Shown here: positions 16,604 through 24,923 of the stretch, piece after piece | Position numbering within the stretch: the first letter of the stretch is position 1 | How the letters are laid out: each line of letters starts with the position of its first letter | NCBI GenBank assembly: GCA_009731375.1 | Contig: BJOX01000212.1 | Span: 425,045 to 489,044 of the forward strand | Origin: Paulinella micropora | Taxonomy: Eukaryota > Cercozoa > Imbricatea > Euglyphida | DNA length: 64,000 nucleotides | Direction: 5' to 3' | The notes under the pieces: model-generated | The model's database searches: none | Seen by the model: only the letters and a program-made list of their open reading frames with translations | Told to the model about the DNA's origin: nothing | Made by a program: the position numbers and the translations under genes

Positions 16604-17193
16604 AAAAACTTGTGTACGTAACCTTCGGACAAGTCAACCCAACCGTCTTCGTCGTCATGCTGTCCTTGCTCTGCAAGTGGCTCTTCTTCGCTCCCGCAGA
16701 ACTCGTATTCGGGCAGGGGCGACAGCAGCGGTCCCCATGTCTCAATTTCGGCCAGGACCGCAACTGTAGTCTGTGCCTCGTTCGCAGCCGGGAGGAGGGT
16801 TTCTGTTGTGTCTGGTCCCAGCTCAGCCAAAATTGTCGTAGCGTCGACGATGCACTCGCCATTGCGCGCGAGAGCGGGGATAACTTCTACAAGGGGCTGA
16901 TTTCGCGGCCGGAGGACTGCCCCAGGGGCTGACCGTGTTTTGCGGCCAAAATCGTGCACCAGGCTGTCTACGATCTCCGCCGCCGCGGCCGGGCTCGCGA
17001 CCCATGTCCCGTCCTTGCGCCCTCCGCGGTTCTTGAAGACGTGGCGTTTCATGTTTTCTAATTTGTACGGGTGGAGCTGCAGATGCCGTTTTACCCGGGC
17101 GGCGCAGCGGTTGCGGTCCCACGTAGGATATTTCTGGTGGACGGCGTCCACCAGTGACACCTCACCCCATTGTGTAGTTCTGACGGTCGTCAT
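16600..17193 (-). CDS. Hypothetical protein with basic N-terminal domain
   Basis: The product has 197 residues from the ATG at 17193. The first 80 residues are basic and aromatic (TTQWGEVSLVDAVHQKYPTW; RVKRHLQLHPYKLENMKRHVF), possibly a DNA-binding fold. A linker follows, then a very acidic C-terminus (EYEFCGSEEEPLAEQGQHDDEDGW). No family recognised. It is tail-to-tail with the F-box-like gene, with stop codons overlapping by a few bases. The last 53 codons recur in the extra contig at 18415-18575, so this gene too exists in a second version in the assembly. Confidence 0.55.
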   Translation of the reverse strand: MTTVRTTQWGEVSLVDAVHQKYPTWDRNRCAARVKRHLQLHPYKLENMKRHVFKNRGGRKDGTWVASPAAAAEIVDSLVHDFGRKTRSAPGAVLRPRNQPLVEVIPALARNGECIVDATTILAELGPDTTETLLPAANEAQTTVAVLAEIETWGPLLSPLPEYEFCGSEEEPLAEQGQHDDEDGWVDLSEGYVHKFF

Positions 17194-17247
17194 TTCTCTT
17201 TTTGGACTTGTGGTCTTGGCTCCGGGACGAATTGTGAGCTGGTCACG

Positions 17248-17373
17248 ATGAGTAAAAAAGTAACGGACAAGTGGGGCCAGAATGTTCTAGAAAAAGCGCC
17301 GGGCCCATCCGATTTAAATCAGTTCGGCAAACATTGTGCTCAATTGTTCCGGTGGCACCGACCTGTCCAGTAG
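17248..17373 (+). CDS. Possible small ORF (41 aa)
   Basis: It is a short plus ORF starting MSKKVTDKWGQNVLEKAPG. It is preceded by CTTTTTGGACTTGTGGTCTT, which resembles the block promoter motif in the plus orientation. It overlaps the 3' end of the recombinase gene on the other strand. Weak evidence only. Confidence 0.22.
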   Translation: MSKKVTDKWGQNVLEKAPGPSDLNQFGKHCAQLFRWHRPVQ

Positions 17374-20040
17374 GTCGCTGACCAGGCCGGCGAACCGGGT
17401 GGCCGGTGCGACCGGAAAAGTGTGCTGGTGCGGCCCGCGCCAGAACGCCGGGTCCCTGAGCTTGGCCAGGTTCTCTGCCTTGTGCAAGTTGAAAAAGGCT
17501 AGGGCCCGGCGCTTGAGGGCCTCGTGCTTGGTCTCGTGCTGCCCGGCAGCGGCCGGTGGTGGCGGTGGTGGCGCGGGCCGCGGCACGGCGCCGAGTGCCT
17601 CCCGGTACTGGGCCGCCAGCTGGCTCGACTGCAGCATCAGGTCCTGGATCAGTTTTTTCACGTTCACGTCCGTCACGGTGTCCAACAGCGGGGTCTCCCG
17701 CCTGACGAGGAAGACCTGCTGGTAGAAGAGCTGCGAGTTCAGGTCCTGGTTCGCGTGCGCCAGCACTCGAGACAAGAACAGCGGCCTAGAGACCAGGGAG
17801 CCCTCGCCGTACAGCGCGTAGGCCACTTCACCGTACAGCGCTCGCAGCATGTGCTTGTTCGGCAGGGGCTTGTCGATCTTGCCCGTAAATTTAGAGTAGT
17901 GTTCCATGAGGTAGTCGAAGCATTTTTCCAGCCCCGCGCCGTTCANNNNNNNNNNACGGCGCAAGTCCGCAGCTCAAGCAAGCACGGAGTTCGAGGGCCT
18001 GCGCCAACTGCTGAACGCCGCGTTTACGTTCAAGATCAAGAACATCAACATGTTGCTGGCGCGAGTCGAAAAGAAGGCAGACAAGATCTGCTTCGAGTGC
18101 CTGTTGCCGATTTACTCACAGAACTTGTGCGCCGAGCACTTTTGTGCAAAGCACCGCCATGAACTAGTGACACTCGTGGAGGCCGTCAGGGCCCTAGGCC
18201 GGACTTCTTACCCTACCAGGCGGAACAGGCGCGAGCAGGTAGTCGTGCTGTCCTACGTGCAGGGGTATCATTTTCTAGAGGCCTACCGGAACAGCGGGTG
18301 GGAAGTAGTCCGGCCCAATAAGTGGCAGCGTTTCCTGTGGCAGGCCGGGGCGTTCGAAACCGGCCTGCGCTTTCTGCCTCGTTTCAATACCAATCTTTAT
18401 TATACAACACATGATTAAAAAAACTTGTGTACGTAACCTTCGGACAAGTCAACCCAGCCGTCTTCGTCATCATGCTGTCCTTGCTCTGCAAGTGGCTCTT
18501 CTTCGCTCCCGCAGAACTCGTATTCGGGCAGGGGCGACAGCAGCGGTCCCCATGTCTCAATTTCGGCCAGGACCGNNNNNNNNNNTGCGGCCGTCTTTTG
18601 CTTTTTCTGCTTGGGTTGCTGCTGCGGCGGCAGGTCGGCGGTCGAAGTGTAGTCGGACGGCGGGCGGTCGGCCTGCTTGAGCTTCTGGCCGCCCGAGTGC
18701 TGTGCGCGGTACTCGAGGTGGGTGTCAATCAGCTTGCGCATGTGCCCAAAGATCTGCAGGATGCCGTTGGTGTCGGCGGTCAGCAGGCCGATGGGCTTCG
18801 GCACGGCCGCCAGCGTCCACTCGCCGCCGTCGTCTTCCGGCGGGTCGTAGGTCAGCCAGCCCTTCTTGGCTTGGCCGATCTGCGAGACGTGGCGGCTGAG
18901 CGCGATGCTGGAGAAGACCCTGTCCTGTTGCTGCTTTTCGTCCAGCGCGCCCAAGTCAGAGAACTTGACCACTTCTATCCCCCGCATGCCCAGCGCGGCC
19001 ATCAGGAAAACCGCCTCCAGCCCCCACAGTGGCCTGTCGACGGTAGGCAAAAACGGCGAGTCAGGGGCCTGGTGCACGCCCGCACTCTCCGCCAGCAGGG
19101 CCTGGTACAGCGAGTCCAGCCACGCGAGCCACGTGTCCTCGTGGATGGCGTGCTGGTGCTCCATCTTGTCGGTCCGGTTTTCTTTGGTTCTTTTGGCAGT
19201 GCCGGAGCTCATGTTCGGGTCGCTGAACAGCCCGTTCTGCAGCAAGAAGCGCGCGACCTCCAGCCCGAACGGAGTCTGCAGGTTGCCCTTGGCGTCCTCG
19301 CCGCCGAACAGCCAGTTCCGGAACTCGGTGTAGCTGTCGTGCCTGGTCTTGGCGCCGGGACAAACGGCATCCACGAGGTCGTTGAGCACTTTCGCGTAGT
19401 CGAAAATGTCGTTGGGATAGCGCAAGAACATCTTGCAGTGCGCGAGCAGGCAGTCGCGGAGCGGTTTCGTGTTGCCGTCGCAGCCTTCGACCGAGCCCTC
19501 GTGCGGGCCGTAGAGGGCCTGCCTGAACGTCAGCTCGCCGCCCTCCCAGTCGTTGCCGGCGGGCAGCCGGCGGAGGTCGTCGCTCACCTTGAAGGCCGCC
19601 AGCCCTCCCTTGTTCGAAGTGAAAAAGGTGCCCTGCAGGTCGGAGTGGGTCTTCCGGAGGAAATCGCCCACGCGCATCTTGTTGTTCTTGGGGAAAATGA
19701 AGTAGTCGCCCCAGTGCTCCGTCCAAAAGGCAATCACGGCCTCCAGCTCGGCCGAGCGCTCGAAGCGCGAGGCGTCCAGGCCGAGGGCGGACAGGCGGAC
19801 CCTGCCCAGCAGCGCCTGGTACTGCTTGGCCGAGAGCTTCGCGAGCTTGTCGAGGCCCGCCACAAACGACCACCGGTACTTGCGCCAGACCGCGGTAGTA
19901 AACTTGACGGCCGGCAGCCCTTGGGCCAGGGGCACCCCGGCCTTCTTGCCCCAGGCGGCGAGCTCGCCATGGCCCGGCGCTACCTTGACTTCCGGCTTCG
20001 GGATCTCTTTCCGTTCCGTGGCATGTAACGTGTCCATCAT
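17314..20040 (-). CDS. Tyrosine recombinase/telomere-resolvase-like protein, split by misplaced contig
   Basis: Two minus-strand pieces, 18586-20040 and 17314-17945, are separated by a 620-bp foreign contig between 10-N gaps. Together they have the order of a tyrosine recombinase: box I ALGMRGIEVVKFSDL (catalytic Arg, around 18984), an HxxR motif KHMLRALYGE (about 17840-17855), LAHANQDL (box III His) and FYQQVFL with Tyr codon 17722-17724. About 140 residues follow the Tyr, and the N-terminal domain is long, so the total is near 690 residues. That layout is closer to protelomerases than to compact integrases. The ATG at 20040 is chosen because the frame beyond it is the promoter-like tract. 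It may integrate the element or process genome ends. Confidence 0.6.
17946..17955. other. Assembly gap (10 N)
   Basis: Left border of the inserted 620-bp contig within the recombinase gene. Confidence 0.95.
17956..18418 (+). pseudogene. Partial second copy of the F-box-like gene
   Basis: From 17956 the sequence matches 16145-16603 but with many substitutions: roughly 10% in the first 130 bp, fewer later. It lacks the N-terminal F-box part because the contig begins there. The Cys-rich knuckle reads CFECLLPIYSQ here versus CFECLSQIYSQ in the main copy. The piece lies between two 10-N gaps inside another gene, so it is most likely a separate contig (a diverged allele or second viral copy) scaffolded in the wrong place. 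Confidence 0.7.
18415..18575 (-). pseudogene. Partial second copy of the gene at 16600-17193
   Basis: It repeats the last 53 codons and stop of the 16600-17193 gene almost exactly, then ends at a 10-N gap. It is in the same small contig as the partial F-box copy, in the same tail-to-tail arrangement, so the contig is a co-linear alternative version of 16140-16760. Confidence 0.7.
18576..18585. other. Assembly gap (10 N)
   Basis: Right border of the inserted 620-bp contig within the recombinase gene. Confidence 0.95.
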
Positions 20041-20065
20041 TTTCTGGCAGTTATGGCGGGCTCTT

Positions 20066-20101
20066 TCTTTTAATCGATTAGAATTGCGAGAATTTAAATC
20101 C
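20066..20101 (-). promoter_or_regulatory. Promoter-like motif
   Basis: On the minus strand: GATTTAAATTCTCGCAATT, then CTAATCGATTAAAAG, 26 nt before the ATG at 20040. It overlaps the last codons of the VLTF3-like gene. Confidence 0.45.
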
Positions 20102-20932
20102 AGCACGTACAGCAGTCGCGCGACGAGCCTTCTTCCGTTTTTTGCGGAGCGGCTTCGAGCCGAGCAAGTGGCTCTCTCTGGGCCTGGCGTTGCCGTCGGG
20201 CGGGGTCAGCAGGTTGCCGGTGATTGGTAAAAAAGTCCAGCCCAGTGTCTGGCAGATGGTGGCCCAGATCGCCGTCTGCCTGTGCTTGCTTTCGCTCTGC
20301 TTGAGCGGCGGCACGCGCGCGGCGAGGGCGGGCTGTTCCATGAGCTCTAGCAGCGCTCGGAGTAGTGAAGAATAATTGATAAAACAGGCGCGATGCCAGC
20401 CGTGCCGGACCTTGAGCAGCTCCCGCACCACCGGCCACGCCCCGTCTACCTGGTGGAACAGTGCTTCGAGCCCCTGGAGCACTTCGCGGGTGGGCTCGGC
20501 CCCGCTCGTCAGCCTGTCCCTGGAGCCGCCGAGCAGGTAGGCGAGGCAGGCCGCCCGGTCCAACGAGAGCGGGCCGAGGCGGCTCTTCTTGAACACGTAG
20601 ATCAACTTCGACGGGGTAATCTCTGTACCATTCACCCTCCACTTGTGGCAGAGATCTCTCGCCAGCTGCAGCAAGGCCTGGCTGACTAGCGGCTTCTGAT
20701 GAATCCCCCTCAACCCAAATACCTGCCTCGTAATCTCGCGGAACCTCGATAATCGGGTGTAACCTTGCGGGCGCCTCGGCTGCTCCGTCATCTCGCCCTC
20801 GTCCCCCCGCATGCTGCCATTCACCAAGTACTGGTTCGACCCATACAGTGAGTGCTCCCTCCCCACTAGCCCGCATGTCTTGCAAAAGGTCCCGCTCGTT
20901 TCCCGGTTGAAGACGAATTCGTGCTCGCACAT
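20078..20932 (-). CDS. VLTF3: VLTF3-like late transcription factor
   Basis: This 284-residue protein starts at the ATG at 20932. The N-terminal zinc-ribbon-like motif C2-x-H4...C17-x2-C20-G is followed by SLYGSNQYLVNG, the beginning expected for poxvirus-type VLTF3 proteins. The helical body contains ARDLCHKWRVNGTEITPSKLIYVFKK and RHGWHRACFINYSSLLRALLEL, in keeping with the cyclin-like core of the family. The C-terminus is basic. VLTF3 activates late virion genes together with VLTF2, which is encoded divergently 99 bp away. It is a likely reader of the recurrent promoter motif in this block, which is an inference. Confidence 0.78.
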   Translation of the reverse strand: MCEHEFVFNRETSGTFCKTCGLVGREHSLYGSNQYLVNGSMRGDEGEMTEQPRRPQGYTRLSRFREITRQVFGLRGIHQKPLVSQALLQLARDLCHKWRVNGTEITPSKLIYVFKKSRLGPLSLDRAACLAYLLGGSRDRLTSGAEPTREVLQGLEALFHQVDGAWPVVRELLKVRHGWHRACFINYSSLLRALLELMEQPALAARVPPLKQSESKHRQTAIWATICQTLGWTFLPITGNLLTPPDGNARPRESHLLGSKPLRKKRKKARRATAVRAGFKFSQF

Positions 20933-20975
20933 TTTTGCGAGTATGTGTGTGTGCGAGCACCGGATTCAAAAGCGG

Positions 20976-20991
20976 CCCGATTTAAATCGGG
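20976..20991. promoter_or_regulatory. 16-bp perfect palindrome in VLTF3/VLTF2 spacer
   Basis: CCCGATTTAAATCGGG is its own reverse complement and lies midway between the two divergent late-factor genes. Related GATTTAAAT cores occur at 17309-17319 and 20090-20100. A dimeric regulator site or shared promoter core is possible. Confidence 0.4.
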
Positions 20992-21031
20992 GCGCAGCAA
21001 ATTGTTTTCCCCTCCTTCCGCCGTTAAAAAA

Positions 21032-21499
21032 ATGGAAGGCACACAGATACACCGTAAGCGGCTCTGCCTGCACTGCGGCCACCCAAGCGCGCGCAAGGAC
21101 GGCAAGTGGTTCGAGCTGCCCGTCGCGTACTCGCCCGTCGAGGGCTACCTGTACGTTTTCGGGCTGTTTTGTACACCGACCTGTGCGTGGGCCTATGTCA
21201 GCTACGGCGTGCCGGAAACTCTGCGCTCGCAGGCCGGAGATCTGCTCCACTCCTTTTTGCGCCTGAATCTAAGGCAGCAAGTCATACGGCCCGCCCCGCC
21301 TAGGTGGGAGCTGCTCGAGTACGGGGGCACCATGACCATTTCGGAATTCCGGCAGGTAGGAGGGGTCCGGGACTGGGTGCTACCTCTAGCCAAAAGACTG
21401 CCAACCCAAAAACGTTTTATTGGACCTAACCAAGGCAAAGCCTACGTCATCAAGCGCCTTTCGCGGCTTCCGGGACTGCGTCTACTTTCTGCTTCTTGA
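21032..21499 (+). CDS. VLTF2: VLTF2-like late transcription factor
   Basis: The product has 155 residues from the ATG at 21032. Its zinc-binding pattern is C12-x2-C15 (CLHCGH) and FGLFCTPTCAWAY with C47 and C51. That matches the FCS/MYM-type finger of poxvirus A1-like VLTF2 proteins across large DNA viruses. The basic C-terminal part has LAKRLPTQKRF. It acts with VLTF3 in late transcription; the genes are divergent and share a 99-bp spacer. Its last 50 nt overlap the 3' end of the convergent gene at 21450-21749. Confidence 0.72.
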   Translation: MEGTQIHRKRLCLHCGHPSARKDGKWFELPVAYSPVEGYLYVFGLFCTPTCAWAYVSYGVPETLRSQAGDLLHSFLRLNLRQQVIRPAPPRWELLEYGGTMTISEFRQVGGVRDWVLPLAKRLPTQKRFIGPNQGKAYVIKRLSRLPGLRLLSAS

Positions 21500-21749
21500 C
21501 GCGCGCGGACGAAGACGACTGTTTGTGCTTCCTCTTGATCACCTTGGGCACACACCCGCTCTCCTGCCGCTCGAGCGGCACGGGTGGCTCGACATTGGGC
21601 TGCTCTTCGTCGGCGGCCGCGCTCGACGAGACGATGGCGAATTTCAGGTAGCTGGCGCCACGGTTGAACACCAGCACGAGCGGCCCGTCCTTGTTGAGCC
21701 CGAGCATCACGCGCCCCTTCTTGCGTTCCTGGAAACTGCTCGCCTTCAG
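21450..21749 (-). CDS. C-terminal part of unknown protein (5' in gap)
   Basis: An open minus frame of about 100 residues lies between the large gap and the stop at 21450. A short folded-looking segment, GRVMLGLNKDGPLVLVFNRGASYLKFAIV, is followed by an acidic linker and a basic tail with KVIKRKHKQSSSSARVKKQK, which could be a nuclear signal. The N-terminus is lost in the 347-N gap. It is convergent with the VLTF2-like gene, overlapping by 50 nt. No family assigned; a nuclear DNA-binding accessory protein is possible. Confidence 0.5.
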   Translation of the reverse strand: MKASSFQERKKGRVMLGLNKDGPLVLVFNRGASYLKFAIVSSSAAADEEQPNVEPPVPLERQESGCVPKVIKRKHKQSSSSARVKKQKVDAVPEAAKGA

Positions 21750-22096
21750 NNNNNNNNNNNNNNNNNNNNNNNNNNNNNNNNNNNNNNNNNNNNNNNNNNN
21801 NNNNNNNNNNNNNNNNNNNNNNNNNNNNNNNNNNNNNNNNNNNNNNNNNNNNNNNNNNNNNNNNNNNNNNNNNNNNNNNNNNNNNNNNNNNNNNNNNNNN
21901 NNNNNNNNNNNNNNNNNNNNNNNNNNNNNNNNNNNNNNNNNNNNNNNNNNNNNNNNNNNNNNNNNNNNNNNNNNNNNNNNNNNNNNNNNNNNNNNNNNNN
22001 NNNNNNNNNNNNNNNNNNNNNNNNNNNNNNNNNNNNNNNNNNNNNNNNNNNNNNNNNNNNNNNNNNNNNNNNNNNNNNNNNNNNNNNNNNNNNNNN
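21750..22096. other. Assembly gap (347 N)
   Basis: It removes the 5' ends of two divergently arranged genes (21450-21749 minus and 22097-22634 plus) and their promoters. Confidence 0.95.
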
Positions 22097-22634
22097 GGAC
22101 TCCAAGAAGGTGATGATCGATCTGAGTTTCCGCGAGGCCACGTCCCACTCGACCGTGCTGGAGGCCTACCAAGCTATCAGGGCCATTGACGAGAGGATGT
22201 GCGCGCTGGTTGTGCAAGCCCGGGACAAGCTGCTGCCCACCGTGAAACGAAGCGGCCCCCTGGCGAAAACAGACCAGGAAATCAAGTCTTACTATCAGGC
22301 CTGTACCCGTCCCCGTACCAGCGCCAAGAGCGACAGGGCCTGGCCCGCGCGCCTGGGCTGCACGCTGACGGGTGCCAAGATCCTGGGGGGAGAGGGAGAC
22401 AACCAAGCCATTGCCAAGGGTGATGTCGTCCGCTGCCTGGTCCAAGTGACGACACTGTGTTCGCGCCAGGAGAAAGTTTCGCTCGGCCTCAAGATCATCC
22501 AGCTGCGAAAGATCACGGACGGCCTGCCCTACGCAGACATCAGCTTAACGGAAGAAGAGGCCTACGGTGTGTCGCTCAAGGAAGACTCTGCAGCCGACCC
22601 GAACGCGATGCAAATCGAGGAGGAGTTTGTTTAA
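22097..22634 (+). CDS. C-terminal part of DUF5871-like/ssDNA-binding-like protein (5' in gap)
   Basis: About 178 residues are visible from the gap to the stop at 22634. Pattern: VMIDLSFREA at the start, a helix with AYQAIRAIDERMCALVVQARDKLL, a polar region with SYYQACTRPRTS, a strand block LGCTLTGAKIL, then GDVVRCLVQVTTLCSRQEKVSLGLKIIQLRKI and an acidic C-terminal tail (MQIEEEF). The order of LDLSF, the helix, and a late strand pair with GLK..Q resembles the uncharacterised DUF5871 family of large DNA viruses. Acidic tails are also typical of single-strand-binding proteins. The assignment is tentative. Confidence 0.45.
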
Positions 22635-22655
22635 TTAATTAAATTTTGTACAGCT

Positions 22656-24923
22656 TCAAGCTACACAGACAGCACAGTCGGCCGGCCCCAGGGCCTTGCT
22701 AGCGGCCTGGGTTCGTATGTAATAAGTAGTTTTGAGGCCGAGCTGCCACGCGTAGAACAAAGCGCTGCTGACTCTGCGTTCGGTGGGATTTGTCACATGT
22801 AAATTGAGCGATTGTGAGCCACACACGAATGGCCCGCGGTCGGCCGCCAAGTGCAGCTGCAAGCGCAAGGGGATTTCCCACACGGTCTTGTAGATTTTCC
22901 GGATGTCGTCGGGTAGGTCGCACCCTTGCACAGAACCACCGTCGGCAATGATCTTAGCCCTGAGCTGTTCGTTCCAGAGCCCGCGCTCTTCTAGCTCGCG
23001 CACCAAGTGCTTGTTCCACACGACGTGCTCGCCAGAGAGCACACGACGCACAAAGACGTTCGAGTGGGGAGGTTCAAACGACTCGAAATTACCCAGGATC
23101 TGAGCGGTCGTGGCAGTCGGCATGTAGGCAATTAGCTGCGAGTTTCGTAGCCCATACTTGGTGATGCTCAGTCGGAGCGAGTCCCAGCGGTCGTCTGTCT
23201 GCTGCCTACCGGGCCACAGATCGAACTGCAGGAGCCCCTGGCTAGCAGGAGACCCGCCGAAACTCTTGTAAGCTCCCTTTTCCTGTGCCAGTTCACAGGA
23301 CGCCCAGAGAGCACTATAGTACAGCTCATGCGCGATCTTGACATTGAGCTTCTGTGCCTCTGTTGAGTCCCATGGCATCTTCATCAGAGCAAACACGTCG
23401 GCCAGGCCATTGACACCAAGGGCCACCGGACGATGCAAGAGGTTGCTGCGCCTGGCTTCCTCCGTAGGATAGTCTGTAATGTCGATGACAGTGTCGAGAT
23501 TTCTGATGGCTACACGCACGCACGACCGCAGCAACTCGAAATCAAAGGACTTGCGGTCCTCCGACACGAACCTAGGCAGCGCAATGCTGGCCAAGTTACA
23601 CACGCTGTGCTCGCCACACTCACCGCCTGAACTGTATTGGACCACTTCGGCACAGAGATTCGAACAACGAATCGTGCCCAAGTTCTTTTGGTTCGATTTC
23701 GCGTTCACCGCGTCTTTAAACATGACGTAGGGGACTCCGCCCGACTCGATCTGTGCACGGCAGACGGCACTCCAGAGCTCACGAGCCTTGACGTTACGTC
23801 TCGCCAGGCCCAGCCTCTCGGCCCGCTTGTACTGGGACTCGAACTCCTTGCCGTAGAGGGCGTCCAGGTCGCCTACGCCCGTCTCGTCCGGGCAAAATAG
23901 GGACCATTGTTCATCCCGTTCTACACGCTCCATAAACAAGTCATTGACAGTAAGTCCCAGAAACAAGTCCCGGGCGCGTAGTTCTTCAGAACCTGTGATC
24001 TTTTTGAGGTCTAACCATTCAAACACATCGGGGTGATGTACTGGCAGGTAGACTGCGATCGCCCCCTTTCGCTTCCCGGCCTGATTTGCGTAGCGAGCGG
24101 TCTCGTTGAGCACTTTGCACAAGGGTACCACGCCGTCACTGTGCCCGCCCGTGCTGCGAATCAGGGACCCCTTGGCCCTCACGCAGCCGAGATGCAGACC
24201 AATCCCGCCTCCTCCTTTAGAGATAAGAGCAGTGTTTTTGATGGTGTCGTAGATGTCACTCAGCGAGTCGCCCTTGATCGGGAGCAAGAAGCAGCTGGAA
24301 AGCTGGCCCGCTCTTCTCAGCCCGCTGTTAAACAATGTTGGACTCGCGTGAGTATAGAATTGCAATGACATGAGGTCATAGGTCTCTTTGATGCATTTCA
24401 GTGGCTCTTTGGACTCGCGGCGGTGAAGGTGAACGGCAACACGAAGCCACATGAATTGTGCAGTTTCACATGCACGGCCCTGGCCGTCTTTGAGCAAATA
24501 GGACTTGAGCAGGGTTGAATAACCGAAATAGTCATACAGCATGTCTCGGCGGGCCTCGATCATGGCGTTTAGCTGCCCGGCGTTCTGGTCCACGAATATG
24601 CTGTAAGCTGGCTCCATGCCCTGCCTAAGCTTTTCCATGGCAGCGCTGAAGGTTGGGGGGCACTGCTTGGCGTGGTTGGATCCCAATAAACGACCGCCCA
24701 AGGATCCGTATTCCGGGTGCTGAATCGCGAGCGACGCACACGTTGACGCGGCCAGCGAGTCGAGTTCGCTCGTCGGCACGAGGTCGTACAGGCCCCCGAT
24801 AACCCTTTGGGAGACAAGAACGGGGTCAACGGCATGCAGATCCTCGGACAGGCTAGCAACTCGCGCCAGAATCTTATCGAGCGAAACGGCCTGTGTAGAT
24901 CCATTACGTTTCGTGACCTGCAT
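22656..24923 (-). CDS. Ribonucleotide reductase, large subunit (class Ia)
   Basis: The 755-residue product is full-length for the family. It has an N-terminal ATP cone (VTKRNGSTQAVSLDKILARV, about 3-22 onward), QLSSCFLLPIKGDS with the redox Cys near 211, GGGGIGLHLG, NLCAEVVQYSS with the thiyl-radical Cys near 423, VCNLASIALPRF with the partner Cys, LMPTAT-like AYMPTATTAQILGN, and GLKTTYYIR with the paired radical-transfer tyrosines. The C-terminus ends CAVC, the shuttle pair. It reduces ribonucleotides to deoxyribonucleotides to feed genome replication. No small (radical) subunit is visible, so it is either outside the window or host-supplied. The frame is intact. The 3' end abuts the gene at 22634. 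Confidence 0.93.
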   Translation of the reverse strand: MQVTKRNGSTQAVSLDKILARVASLSEDLHAVDPVLVSQRVIGGLYDLVPTSELDSLAASTCASLAIQHPEYGSLGGRLLGSNHAKQCPPTFSAAMEKLRQGMEPAYSIFVDQNAGQLNAMIEARRDMLYDYFGYSTLLKSYLLKDGQGRACETAQFMWLRVAVHLHRRESKEPLKCIKETYDLMSLQFYTHASPTLFNSGLRRAGQLSSCFLLPIKGDSLSDIYDTIKNTALISKGGGGIGLHLGCVRAKGSLIRSTGGHSDGVVPLCKVLNETARYANQAGKRKGAIAVYLPVHHPDVFEWLDLKKITGSEELRARDLFLGLTVNDLFMERVERDEQWSLFCPDETGVGDLDALYGKEFESQYKRAERLGLARRNVKARELWSAVCRAQIESGGVPYVMFKDAVNAKSNQKNLGTIRCSNLCAEVVQYSSGGECGEHSVCNLASIALPRFVSEDRKSFDFELLRSCVRVAIRNLDTVIDITDYPTEEARRSNLLHRPVALGVNGLADVFALMKMPWDSTEAQKLNVKIAHELYYSALWASCELAQEKGAYKSFGGSPASQGLLQFDLWPGRQQTDDRWDSLRLSITKYGLRNSQLIAYMPTATTAQILGNFESFEPPHSNVFVRRVLSGEHVVWNKHLVRELEERGLWNEQLRAKIIADGGSVQGCDLPDDIRKIYKTVWEIPLRLQLHLAADRGPFVCGSQSLNLHVTNPTERRVSSALFYAWQLGLKTTYYIRTQAASKALGPADCAVCVA

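Noticed and set aside
18427-20028. 533-codon plus frame opposite the recombinase
   Set aside because: It crosses the contig border and has no recognisable motif, while the minus frame has the recombinase boxes.
20041-20106. Upstream extension of the recombinase to 20106
   Set aside because: It would start at GTG and run through the promoter-like tract; the ATG at 20040 follows that tract at the usual distance.
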